Below are positions 42,603 to 50,362 of a stretch of 62,529 nt of DNA, in pieces. The stretch covers positions 1 to 62,529 of the forward strand of contig NZ_JACPOF010000029.1 in the NCBI RefSeq assembly GCF_016185115.1, read 5' to 3'. The notes beneath the pieces are model-generated. The model worked only from the letters and a program-made list of their open reading frames with translations, searched no databases and was not told where the DNA came from. This DNA comes from Polaromonas sp. (lineage in GTDB: Bacteria; Pseudomonadota; Gammaproteobacteria; Burkholderiales; Burkholderiaceae_C). The position numbers were made by a program, and so were the translations under genes. Positions within the stretch are counted from its first letter, which is position 1. Each line of letters begins with the position of its first letter.

Positions 42603-44429
42603 CTATTTTGGCTGCCAGCGCGCCGTGAAGTAAACCGCGCGCCCTGACTGGTTATAGCCAAGAGCGGTCTGATACGTCTTGTTGCCGACGTTGTTGATAC
42701 TGGCCTGCAGCAACCAATCCCGCATCAGGGCGTAATTGACATACAGATCAGCCGTCGTAAATCCGCCCAACGGCACCGTATTGGCAGCATTGTCAAAACG
42801 GCTGGAAACTGCCAACAGCGACATACCGGATTTCCAGGGGCCGACGCCGTAGTCAATGGCAGCCGTTATCTGCTCGTCGGCCCGGCGTATCAGCTTCAGA
42901 TTGTTGGCCTTGTTGCGGGCGTCCAGAATATCCAGTGCGCTGCGGTAAGACCAGTTACCTGATTGCCCTTCGTAAGACAGCGTCCACCCTTTGATCAGGG
43001 TGCTCGGTACATTCACAACTGCGGGCAAGATGGTGATGAAGTTGCGGATATCGTTCTGGTAGTGGGTCACCTTGAACTCGTTGCTGCCGCGGGTGTAGGT
43101 CATGCCGACTTCAGCACTTTTGCCGCGTTCCGGCTGTGTTGTTGCATTGCCAAAACCAGGAAAATAAAGCGTGTTGAAAGATGGCGCCTTGTAGGTCGTG
43201 CCATATGAGCCGCGCACACGCAGGTCCGGCGTCAGCTTATAGCCATATGCCAGCAGCCCGGTATTGGCTCCGCCGAATTGCGAATCTCCGTCATGCCGCG
43301 CGTTGGCCTGCCAGCTGTGACGTCCGGCCTCACCATTGAGTCCGACAAAAGCCGAATTGGTGATGCGCCTGGCAACTGTATAGGCGGTGCTGCCGCTCAC
43401 GGTCTGGTCCAGGCGTTCCAGACCAGCCAACACCTTGCCGACGGGTGTACTGATTTCGTTCAGCCAGGTCATCTTGTCCTGCCGGGTATTGAAGACGCTT
43501 GCAACAGGGCTCGAATAGCTATCGGAAAGATCCTCGGAATGTGCCAGGGAAAAGCGCGATTTCCAGCGTGCAGACAACTGGCCTTCAATACCCAGACCAT
43601 AGACACGATTCTTGACGTCCGCGTGCGTATCGTAGGCCGTAGGGCCGCTGTCATAGTGGTTGATGCCATCGGAGGTCAGCAGGTTCATGTCTACCTTCCA
43701 TCCCGGTGCAAAACGCCAGTCGACAGAGCCGGTCAGGCTGCGTTGCTTGAAGCCATCACGGTCTGAATTGAAGCTCGTACCGACGGCAGGGTTCGTCGAA
43801 GAAAAGCCCTTTTCCCGCAGGTTTTGCACGCCAATCGCATAACTCACATTGCCCACGCCACCGCGCAGCCCGGCGGTCGCCTCCCGGCGGTCTTCACTTC
43901 CCAGCGTCACGCTTGCATAGGGTTTGAAGCCACTGGTGCCGCGCCGCGTAAATATCTGCACCACACCACCGACCGCGTCGCTGCCATACAGCGCGGATGC
44001 CGGGCCCTTGAGCACCTCGATGCGCTCGATGCTGTCGAGCGGAATGTTGTCCAGCGAAGGCGTTCCGGCCGTCGCGGATGAGAAGGGAACACCATCAATC
44101 AGGAACAACACATGACGCGACTCGCTCCCGCGAATAAACAGGCTGGAAGATTTACCCAGGCCTCCGTTGGACGCGGTTTGCAGGCCAGCCTGCCGAGCGA
44201 TCAGATCCGAGAGGGTGCGGCCGGGCTGCTGCTCGATTTGTTCACGGGAAATAACCGTGACATCGGCCAGCACTTCGTCAACACGCGATTCCGTGCGCGT
44301 CGCCGTGACGACAACACCGCCCATTTCGGGATTCAGGCGGGATATGCCGGTCTGCGAAAAGACTGGAAATGCGGCGGCCAGCGCCAGTGGAAGCACGGCA
44401 AGGCGCGTGCGGAAAATACAAGTTTTCAT
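42603..44429 (-). CDS. btuB: TonB-dependent vitamin B12 outer-membrane receptor
   Basis: 608 residues from the ATG at 44429 (MKTCIFRTRLAVLPLALAAA, signal peptide). A TonB-box-like VVVTATR stretch precedes the plug domain (DVTVISREQIEQQPGRTLSDLI, about 55-160) and a 22-strand-type barrel ending in ARWQPK. Size and plug sequence match BtuB. A cobalamin riboswitch lies in its leader and the B12 operon follows by 5 bp. A TTG at 44441 is a weaker start. Confidence 0.92.
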   Translation of the reverse strand: MKTCIFRTRLAVLPLALAAAFPVFSQTGISRLNPEMGGVVVTATRTESRVDEVLADVTVISREQIEQQPGRTLSDLIARQAGLQTASNGGLGKSSSLFIRGSESRHVLFLIDGVPFSSATAGTPSLDNIPLDSIERIEVLKGPASALYGSDAVGGVVQIFTRRGTSGFKPYASVTLGSEDRREATAGLRGGVGNVSYAIGVQNLREKGFSSTNPAVGTSFNSDRDGFKQRSLTGSVDWRFAPGWKVDMNLLTSDGINHYDSGPTAYDTHADVKNRVYGLGIEGQLSARWKSRFSLAHSEDLSDSYSSPVASVFNTRQDKMTWLNEISTPVGKVLAGLERLDQTVSGSTAYTVARRITNSAFVGLNGEAGRHSWQANARHDGDSQFGGANTGLLAYGYKLTPDLRVRGSYGTTYKAPSFNTLYFPGFGNATTQPERGKSAEVGMTYTRGSNEFKVTHYQNDIRNFITILPAVVNVPSTLIKGWTLSYEGQSGNWSYRSALDILDARNKANNLKLIRRADEQITAAIDYGVGPWKSGMSLLAVSSRFDNAANTVPLGGFTTADLYVNYALMRDWLLQASINNVGNKTYQTALGYNQSGRAVYFTARWQPK

Positions 44430-44524
44430 CGGTAGGAACAATCAACAAAATACCCGGACCAGCTTCCCCGCCAGTCATGAGCGATACGGACATGCGGCCA
44501 CGAAAAAAGCGCGCACGTCCACGT

Positions 44525-44782
44525 TGTTGGCCGGTATCCGGGCTGACGGAACTGTTCTCATCGCCTTCCCAGGTGCTTGTTCAAGGCACTCAGTGGCTGT
44601 GATGAAAACTGGACCAGTTCCTGAATAAAAGGAAATGACCCGTCCGTTTTACCGTTGCGGGGGCAGCGCAGGTTAAGAGTCGCGGCGCTTGCACATCGGA
44701 TTGACCGGCGTGCATGGCTGGAGACTCCCTCCTGCTTCCCGTTGAACTGGAGTGTGTGAACCACACCCCGAGCACCAACAAA
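44525..44782 (-). ncRNA. Cobalamin riboswitch controlling btuB and the B12 operon
   Basis: Read on the minus strand the leader shows the class signatures in order: GTTGGTGCTCGGGGTG (P1/P2), CAACGGGAAGC, CTGCCCCCGCAACGGTAA, the box AGCCACTG, CTGGGAAGGCGATGAG, and GTCAGCCCGGATACCGGCC. CCAAC then closes P1. About 100 nt separate it from the start codon; a GCGCGC stretch followed by TTTTTT lies just after the aptamer and may be part of the expression platform. B12 binding would shut off btuB and downstream genes. Confidence 0.95.
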
Positions 44783-44823
44783 ATGTATTCTAGCGTCCGA
44801 AAGGCCTTGCCAACCGCCGGTAG

Positions 44824-46788
44824 CTAGAACTGGAACCTGACGGCCAGCCGCAGCGCCCTGCCCGGCTCGGGGAAGATGCTGCTGGTAATGCCACCTGAGC
44901 CAGGGGTTCCAGCTACCGGGGCATCACATTCCGCCTTGGTAAAAAATCGCCGGTCGAAAAGATTGGCGATGGCCAGCGAAATCTCTGCCTCCCTGAACTG
45001 GTAGGCGTATCTCACGTCAGCCACGGTGTACCCCGGCATCGCACACAGGTTGGAAATATCCAGCCGCTGCGCTGAAAATGCGGTCACACCACCACTCAAA
45101 AGATGTTTGGCCATGGGGCGCCAGTCTGCATGTACGCCCAGCATGCGAGCAGGGGTACGGACCAGTTCCTTGCCGGCATAAACGCCTCCCACAAACCGTG
45201 ACTTGCGCAGTGCGGTGTTAACACGAAGCCCCAGACTATCTGACCATTCGTAAACCCCCTCGGCTTCAAGCCCTGTACGCAGGGTGGGATCAAAATTGAC
45301 ATTGGCACCGAAGGCTGCAATAGACGTGAATCTGGCCAGATCGTAGCCAATCTCGTCCGTGATCGCGCTTCGGTAAATACGTGCATCAAGCTTGACGCGT
45401 CCCGCTGCATAACGTGAACCAATTTCCGTGTCGCGTGAGCGTTGCGGTTTGAGGATGACCCCAAAAGGCGTGTAGTTGAACTCCTCCACCTGGGCAACCC
45501 TGAAGCTTCGCCCGACGCGGCCGTAGACGGAAACTTCCTTGCTGACGGGTTGGTTGATGCCCAGTTCCCACGACGTCAGCGGATCTGAAATATCACGCGA
45601 CCCGAAGGTAGCGTTGTCGTTATGGCCTGTCACGCGCTCCGTGCGTACACCTGCAGAAAGCGTTGTACCGCTGGACGCAAGGGTCAGCTCATCACGGACA
45701 TAAAACCCTCGTGATACCTGTGTTGCCACCAATGCAGCGGGCACAGCAGGCGTTTCACGCTGCCAGCGCGCGTAATCGGTGCCCAGGATCAGGCTGTTCG
45801 AAAACGAGGCTTGCCGCGCCTGATGCACCGCACGCAGCGCGTAGTTCACACCCTTCACGTCATACCCGCCGCCATATTTGCCCTGCAGAACGTTGCGCAG
45901 CTTCTTGTTTCGCATGCCCGCATCTGCGAAAAACTTCCAGTCGCCTGACCTCATCTCGCCAAACAGGCCATGCCGGACATTGTTGATGACAACGCTGTCG
46001 GTTGGGGTTGTGGCTGTCCTGGGATTGGCCTGATAGACCGCAGGCGTCAGCAGACCAGCAAGCCCGGCATTCAACCCATCCTGCGAATGGCTGACGCCCA
46101 ACCGGAGCCAGTCATTTTTCCACTGGCCAAGCAGGCTAAGTGCACCGCTGCCAGACCAATAATTGTCGCGATCATTGTTCCCATTGCGCCGGGCGGCATT
46201 GATATCCAGCGAAAAACCTCCCCCAGACACTGTTGCGTTTGCCCGTGCCTCACTCATGCGATTGCTGCCCACCGTCCCATAGAGGGATGCACTGTTGACA
46301 CGCGTTTGCCCTTCCCGGCCTTTTGTCGTGATGGAGATCACCCCACCCGTGGACCCGGAACCATAAAGCACACCTCCGCTTCCGCGGATCACTTCTATTT
46401 TTGCCACCGAATCGATGGGAATTCCTGCAAGACGAATCGCATCGAAGTCGGACTCCTTGATCCGCACGCCATCAAGCATCACCACCTGGTTGCTGTCCGC
46501 AGTTTTTCCGAATCCGCGCAGGTCGAGTGAATATTCCCCCGCACCAAAAAAGTCGAGGTGTGACCCGGCTCCCAGCAAACGGATGATCGCATCGTTGACG
46601 GTCGTCGCACCGATGCGCTGTATGTCATCTGCCGTGATCACACTGATGCCAAACGGCTGGGCTTCACGGGGGCGGGCGATGCGGGTGCCTGTCAGGTCTG
46701 CCTCGGCAACTTGAGCCCCGGCTGCGAATGCAGCGGACACGCCAATCGAAAGCACCGTCAGGCGGGCAAGGTTCAAACAGGTTTTCAT
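44824..46788 (-). CDS. TonB-dependent receptor, probable second corrinoid receptor
   Basis: 654 residues. A signal peptide (MKTCLNLARLTVLSIGVSAAFAAGAQ) precedes the plug (FGISVITADDIQRIGATTVND, MLDGVRIKESDFDAIRLAG, VEVIRGSGGVLYGSGSTGGV) and a beta-barrel ending in a terminal Phe (AVRFQF). It is not close to btuB in sequence. The presence of a cobalamin-type riboswitch in its own leader argues that it imports a corrinoid or related ligand. It lies head to tail with btuB, separated from it by the btuB riboswitch. Confidence 0.88.
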   Translation of the reverse strand: MKTCLNLARLTVLSIGVSAAFAAGAQVAEADLTGTRIARPREAQPFGISVITADDIQRIGATTVNDAIIRLLGAGSHLDFFGAGEYSLDLRGFGKTADSNQVVMLDGVRIKESDFDAIRLAGIPIDSVAKIEVIRGSGGVLYGSGSTGGVISITTKGREGQTRVNSASLYGTVGSNRMSEARANATVSGGGFSLDINAARRNGNNDRDNYWSGSGALSLLGQWKNDWLRLGVSHSQDGLNAGLAGLLTPAVYQANPRTATTPTDSVVINNVRHGLFGEMRSGDWKFFADAGMRNKKLRNVLQGKYGGGYDVKGVNYALRAVHQARQASFSNSLILGTDYARWQRETPAVPAALVATQVSRGFYVRDELTLASSGTTLSAGVRTERVTGHNDNATFGSRDISDPLTSWELGINQPVSKEVSVYGRVGRSFRVAQVEEFNYTPFGVILKPQRSRDTEIGSRYAAGRVKLDARIYRSAITDEIGYDLARFTSIAAFGANVNFDPTLRTGLEAEGVYEWSDSLGLRVNTALRKSRFVGGVYAGKELVRTPARMLGVHADWRPMAKHLLSGGVTAFSAQRLDISNLCAMPGYTVADVRYAYQFREAEISLAIANLFDRRFFTKAECDAPVAGTPGSGGITSSIFPEPGRALRLAVRFQF

Positions 46789-46876
46789 GGACAGGCAATC
46801 AAAAGCCCCGGCACCCGGCCACTCGCCAGCGTACAGGTATCACGGGCATGCGACCCCTCCGGATCGAATGACCACC

Positions 46877-47023
46877 TCGTTGGCGGCTTATGGGTCTGGC
46901 AACACGGTTGCCATCGCGCCAAATAGCGTCAGTGGGCAACCGCAACCATCACCCATTGGGGGTACAGCCAGCCCAACAGCCCTGGAACTGCAGCGTGTGA
47001 ACCACACCGTATGCACCAACAGT
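46877..47023 (-). ncRNA. Second, shorter cobalamin-type riboswitch upstream of the TonB receptor
   Basis: The minus-strand leader opens with TGTTGGTGCATACGGTGTGG and TTCACACGCTGCAGTTC, nearly the same as the btuB leader. It keeps a CCCACTG box and ends GCCAGACCCATAAGCCGCCAAC-like, which lines up base for base with GTCAGCCCGGATACCGGCCAAC of the btuB element. The middle (P3-P6 side arms) is shorter, about 147 nt in all. It lies 88 nt before the receptor start. The class call is by eye; ligand is inferred. Confidence 0.8.
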
Positions 47024-47082
47024 TGCCGATTCTATGGCCGTCCTTACCCAATCCTGCCGTCAAACCCTACAATCAGGCTGCC

Positions 47083-47322
47083 ATGGCGAACCAAACCCAA
47101 ATCGACCAGATCACCGAACGCGTCGAGCGGCTCCTGCTCAGGTACGAAGAGCTTCAGCGCACCAATGCCTTGCTCAACGAGCAGCTTGCAGTGCTGACGC
47201 ACGAGCGGGATTCGCTGAAATCAAGGCTGAGCGCAGCGCGCGCCCGTGTGGATGCCCTGCTCGAGCGCCTGCCCGAGAACGCCGTCAATGGCATGCACGC
47301 GCCTGCGGGAACCCCACAATGA
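47083..47322 (+). CDS. ZapB-like coiled-coil protein upstream of zapA
   Basis: 79 residues from the ATG at 47083. Almost the whole chain is a predicted coiled coil (ITERVERLLLRYEELQRTNA, then LLNEQLAVLTHERDSLK), and it overlaps zapA by 4 bp (ATGA). In betaproteobacteria a small coiled-coil protein is commonly encoded just before zapA and is annotated as ZapB-like or TIGR02449-type. A role at the division ring is likely from context. Upstream in-frame starts lie in the riboswitch region and were rejected. Confidence 0.75.
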   Translation: MANQTQIDQITERVERLLLRYEELQRTNALLNEQLAVLTHERDSLKSRLSAARARVDALLERLPENAVNGMHAPAGTPQ

Positions 47323-47669
47323 AGCAGCTTGAAGTACAGATCATGGGCCAGAGCTACCTGCTTGGTTGCCCCGAGAACGGTGACGCCCGCATGCTGGATG
47401 CCGTCAACCGCGTCGACATCGCCATGTGCAAGATCCGCGATGCGGGCAAGATCAAGGCGCGCGACCGGATTGCAGTTCTGGCCGCACTCAATCTCGCATT
47501 TGAATTGCCTGACCGCTCGCTCGCGGAACCAGCGTTTGAAGCATCCAGTGCACCCATGCCATTGCAAACACCCCAATCGGGCAGCGATACCGTACATGAC
47601 AGTCCACAACTGGCTGGCCTTTTGCATCGGCTGGACATGGTCCTTGGCCAGGACGGACAACTTCTCTAG
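47319..47669 (+). CDS. zapA: Cell division protein ZapA
   Basis: 116 residues starting MKQLEVQIMGQSYLLGCPEN. The N-terminal globular domain with G-x-x-Y and the CPE(N) loop is followed by the helix DRIAVLAALNLAFEL, as in ZapA. ZapA crosslinks FtsZ protofilaments. It overlaps the ZapB-like gene and is followed by a clear terminator and 6S RNA, a gene order seen in many proteobacteria. Confidence 0.9.
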   Translation: MKQLEVQIMGQSYLLGCPENGDARMLDAVNRVDIAMCKIRDAGKIKARDRIAVLAALNLAFELPDRSLAEPAFEASSAPMPLQTPQSGSDTVHDSPQLAGLLHRLDMVLGQDGQLL

Positions 47670-47690
47670 GTCCTCAATACCTTCTCCATT

Positions 47691-47717
47691 AAAAAGCCCC
47701 GCAACAGGGGCTTTTTT
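47691..47717 (+). terminator. Intrinsic terminator after zapA
   Basis: AAAAAGCCCC and GGGGCTTTTTT form a strong stem around the loop GCAACA, ending in a six-T run, 21 bp after the zapA stop. Confidence 0.9.
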
Positions 47718-47753
47718 ACGCCCACACCCTGCAGGAGTTATCGGGTAACCAGA

Positions 47754-47789
47754 CTGCACCATCTGCATCAAAGGCCTACAATCGGTTTG
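47754..47789 (+). promoter_or_regulatory. Predicted sigma70 promoter of 6S RNA
   Basis: TACAAT (47777-47782) is a good -10 element, with CTGCAC (47754-47759) 17 bp upstream as a weak -35. Transcription would start near 47789, exactly where the closing stem of the 6S RNA begins. Confidence 0.6.
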
Positions 47790-47960
47790 TCTGCGGTGCT
47801 CATCGGGCTTTATATTTCCTTGTACCAATGCTCTTTGAGCTCGGGCTTGGTAAATTGCCTGGCTGGCGTGATCGTCTCGCGTTAGACGGACCCAAAGTCA
47901 GGCTGCCCTCGCCCACCTGAACCCTGGTTCAGGATGACGGCCCGGTGGCATTCGCAGACA
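47789..47960 (+). ncRNA. ssrS: 6S RNA
   Basis: The ends pair: GTCTGCG at 47789-47795 with CGCAGAC at 47953-47959, and CGGGC near 47803 with GCCCG near 47940, giving the long closing stem. The 3' part carries CCTGAACCCTGGTTCAGG, like the conserved TTGAACC/GGTTCAAGG element of 6S RNA. Length is about 172 nt. It sits directly after zapA, as in many proteobacteria. 6S RNA mimics an open promoter and holds sigma70 RNA polymerase in stationary phase. Confidence 0.85.
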
Positions 47961-48001
47961 CCTTTATCCTCAGGCTTTCGCGCCAACACTTCGCAACTCC
48001 C

Positions 48002-48817
48002 ATGATCTTCGAACCTCTTTTGATTGTTGAACTTGCCGTGCTCGGCGTCGGTACCGGCTTCCTTGCAGGGCTGCTCGGTATAGGCGGCGGCATGATCATG
48101 GTCCCCTTCCTCACCATCATCCTGTCCAATCGCGGCGTCATGCCCGACCTGGCTGTCAAGATGGCAATCGCCACGTCCATGGCCACCATCATTTTTACCT
48201 CGCTTTCAAGCGTGCGGGCGCACCACAAACGCGGCGCAGTCCGGTGGGATATCGTCAAGCGTCTGGCGCCCGGCATCGTGGTCGGCAGCATCATCGGCAG
48301 CCTAGGCGTTTTTGCCCTGCTCAAGGGCTCCTATCTCGCCATCTTTTTCGGATTGTTTGTCGGCTTTTCGGCGACCCAGATGTTTCTTGACAAGAAACCC
48401 AAGCCCACGCGGCAGATGCCAGGCACCGCCGGCCAATTTGCTGCAGGAAGCTTTATCGGCTTCCTGTCGGGCCTGGTAGGCGCGGGCGGCGGCTTTATCA
48501 GCGTCCCCTTCATGACCTGGTGCAATGTTGCCATTCACAGTGCGGTCGCCACGTCAGCAGCGCTTGGCTTTCCGATCGCTGTTGCTAACGTGGTCGGCTA
48601 CATCTTCAGCGGCCTGCACGTGCAAAACCTGCCTCCGGCTTCTTTCGGCTACATCTGGCTGCCTGCCCTTGTGGTGATCGCCATCTGCAGCTTCCTGGTG
48701 GCTCCCCTGGGCGCCAAAGCCGCTCACAGCCTGCCCGTGCGCAAGCTCAAGCGCGTCTTCGCCAGCATCCTCTATGTGCTGGCCGCCTATATGCTCTACA
48801 AAGGCCTGACCAGCTAA
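48002..48817 (+). CDS. TauE/SafE-family membrane permease (sulfite/organosulfonate exporter type)
   Basis: 271 residues from the ATG at 48002. Two related halves each have several membrane helices with the conserved glycine-rich pattern (GFLAGLLGIGGGMIMVPFL at the start of half 1, SGLVGAGGGFISVPFMTW in half 2). The family exports sulfite, sulfoacetate or related anions; the substrate here is unknown. A GTG at 47945 would start inside 6S RNA and was rejected. Confidence 0.9.
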   Translation: MIFEPLLIVELAVLGVGTGFLAGLLGIGGGMIMVPFLTIILSNRGVMPDLAVKMAIATSMATIIFTSLSSVRAHHKRGAVRWDIVKRLAPGIVVGSIIGSLGVFALLKGSYLAIFFGLFVGFSATQMFLDKKPKPTRQMPGTAGQFAAGSFIGFLSGLVGAGGGFISVPFMTWCNVAIHSAVATSAALGFPIAVANVVGYIFSGLHVQNLPPASFGYIWLPALVVIAICSFLVAPLGAKAAHSLPVRKLKRVFASILYVLAAYMLYKGLTS

Positions 48818-48821
48818 TCAT

Positions 48822-49328
48822 TCAGCGGGCCTTTGAGCCGGCGTCGACCACCACGATGCCGTCCTCATCGGCATAGAGCCAGTCTCCGGGGCGAATCCAC
48901 ACGCCTTGCACCTGCACCGGGACATCCCGCTGGCCTTCGTTACGCTTTTCAGTTGGCAACGGCATGGCTGCCAGCGCACGGATGCCCGTGCTGCACTGCG
49001 CCAGTTCAGCAAGGTCTCGCACACACCCGTCAATCACGACACCCGCCCAGCCATTCCTGGCGGCTGCTGCGCCGAGGTTTCCGCCCAGCAGGGCCCTGCG
49101 CAATGAGGCGCCGCCATCAACAACCAGAACGCGGCCAAGGCCGGGCGAATCAACAGCGGCCTTGACCAGCGAGTTGTCTTCGAAACACTTGATGGTTGTG
49201 ACCGGTCCGGAAAACTTTTTAACACCACCGAAATCCGGGAACACAGGCGGCAGCACACGAAAAACGCCTGAACTGTCGTTTTTATGGGTATCGCATAAAT
49301 CACAAGTCGCAAATTCCAGACTGCCCAT
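48822..49328 (-). CDS. RraA-like protein (RNase E inhibitor / HMG-type aldolase fold)
   Basis: 168 residues from the ATG at 49328 ([13 protein letters not shown]). [30 protein letters not shown] with [12 protein letters not shown] is the RraA family signature; the G-G-x20-R-D arrangement for metal and pyruvate binding is present. Members either modulate RNase E or act as 4-hydroxy-4-methyl-2-oxoglutarate/oxaloacetate aldolases; sequence alone does not decide. It converges with the permease gene with 4 bp between stops. Confidence 0.85.
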   Translation of the reverse strand: MGSLEFATCDLCDTHKNDSSGVFRVLPPVFPDFGGVKKFSGPVTTIKCFEDNSLVKAAVDSPGLGRVLVVDGGASLRRALLGGNLGAAAARNGWAGVVIDGCVRDLAELAQCSTGIRALAAMPLPTEKRNEGQRDVPVQVQGVWIRPGDWLYADEDGIVVVDAGSKAR

Positions 49329-49839
49329 GGAGATCACCTTTCCTGAAAAAATTTCTGCCTCACGCCCGTGGCATGTCAGCCATGCACGCATCCGGCGGTA
49401 CGCGTAACTTTAGCAAGCGTTGCACCTCGATGCCCTGATCCGAAGGACGCTCGGAGTGCACCAAGAATGCTGTTTGCTGGCGCGACGTTAGTGGCGTTAT
49501 CTCTATTTTGCGTGAGCATGCCCCACCCGCACATCTCAAAAAAAGAAGGCCGTCACGACCTGTGCAGACACGTACTGCTGCGCGTTTTCATGCTGATATG
49601 GAGTAGCCCGCGCACCACTTTCTCCAGCGAAAAACGCCGGTTGAAGCACTAAACGCAGGCGACGATCACGCTCCCCAGAGGAGGATTTACGGTTTTCCGG
49701 GGTAAATCCGCAACATAAAGACTCAAAAAAAGTGCTTTTCCCCTATGAAATGGGGTTTTTCTCCAGTAGCATCCGCATTGCCATTGGGGAGTAGTTATCT
49801 CTAGTGGTGATTTATCAACTTCTAGAAGGAAAATCAATC
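49329..49839 (+). other. 511-bp gene-free leader region before the SWIB/histone-like gene
   Basis: No convincing gene is present. It contains a perfect 8-bp inverted repeat, GGATTTAC (49683-49690) with GTAAATCC (49702-49709), and a weaker CCCC/GGGG hairpin followed by five Ts at 49740-49760. AGAAGGA at 49825-49831 is the ribosome-binding site for the downstream gene. The promoters of the histone-like gene and of rraA must lie here. Confidence 0.5.
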
Positions 49840-50298
49840 ATGGCAACTGCAAAAAAAGCACCGGCTAAAAAAGCGCCAGCAAAAAAGGCTGCTCCGGCAA
49901 AGAAAGTAGCTGCGAAAAAAGCAGCTCCTGCGAAAAAGGTAGCCGCTAAAAAAGCAGCTCCTGCGAAAAAGGTAGCCGCTAAAAAAGCAGCCCCCGCCAA
50001 GAAAGTTGCGGCCAAAAAGCCAGCAGCCAAAAAGGCGCCTGCCAAAAAGCGTACCCCCAACGCAGCGTTCATGAAGGCATTGACCCTGAGCCCGGCACTG
50101 GCCGCGGTGGTCGGCGACAAGCCACTGCCACGCACAGAGATCGTCAGCAAGCTGTGGACATACATCAAGTCCAAGGGCCTGCAGGACAAGATCAACAAGC
50201 GCATGATCAACGCAGACGACAAGCTGAAGGCCGTATTCGGCAAGGCACAAGTCTCGATGTTCGAGATGGCTGGCCTGATCGGCAAGCACGTCAAGTAA
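49840..50298 (+). CDS. SWIB-domain protein with histone H1-like Lys/Ala/Pro tail
   Basis: 152 residues from the ATG at 49840. Residues 1-67 are an almost pure Lys/Ala/Pro/Val tail built of 11-residue units (AAPAKKVAAKK), resembling histone H1-like nucleoid proteins. Residues 70-152 form a SWIB/MDM2-type domain (PLPRTEIVSKLWTYIKSKGL, then DKINKRMINADDKLKAVFG). It should be a DNA-binding, nucleoid-associated protein. An AGAAGGA ribosome-binding site precedes it and a strong terminator follows, so it is monocistronic and likely abundant. Confidence 0.9.
   Translation: MATAKKAPAKKAPAKKAAPAKKVAAKKAAPAKKVAAKKAAPAKKVAAKKAAPAKKVAAKKPAAKKAPAKKRTPNAAFMKALTLSPALAAVVGDKPLPRTEIVSKLWTYIKSKGLQDKINKRMINADDKLKAVFGKAQVSMFEMAGLIGKHVK
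49888..50019 (+). repeat. Four tandem 33-bp units in the H1-like tail
   Basis: Four consecutive 33-bp units encode AAPAKKVAAKK each. Units 2 (49921-49953) and 3 (49954-49986) are identical in DNA; units 1 and 4 have diverged at third codon positions. Such identity suggests recent unit duplication, so unit number may differ between strains. Confidence 0.92.
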
Positions 50299-50315
50299 TC
50301 AGCCCTGCTGAACTG

Positions 50316-50345
50316 AAAAGGCCGGTTTTCACCGGCCTTTTTTTA
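50316..50345 (+). terminator. Intrinsic terminator after the SWIB gene
   Basis: AAAAGGCCGG and CCGGCCTTTTTTT flank the loop TTTTCA, giving a strong stem and T-run 18 bp after the stop codon. It may also serve the converging thiamine-pyrophosphate enzyme gene. Confidence 0.9.
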
Positions 50346-50362
50346 TGCGCGCAACACCCGGG

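Noticed and set aside
47945..48001. GTG start for the TauE/SafE permease inside the 6S RNA gene
   Set aside because: It would add 19 non-family residues translated from the 6S RNA 3' arm; the ATG at 48002 fits the family.
49888..50019. Regular tandem repeats that could suggest a CRISPR array
   Set aside because: Units are contiguous with no spacers and encode the Lys/Ala-rich tail of the SWIB protein.
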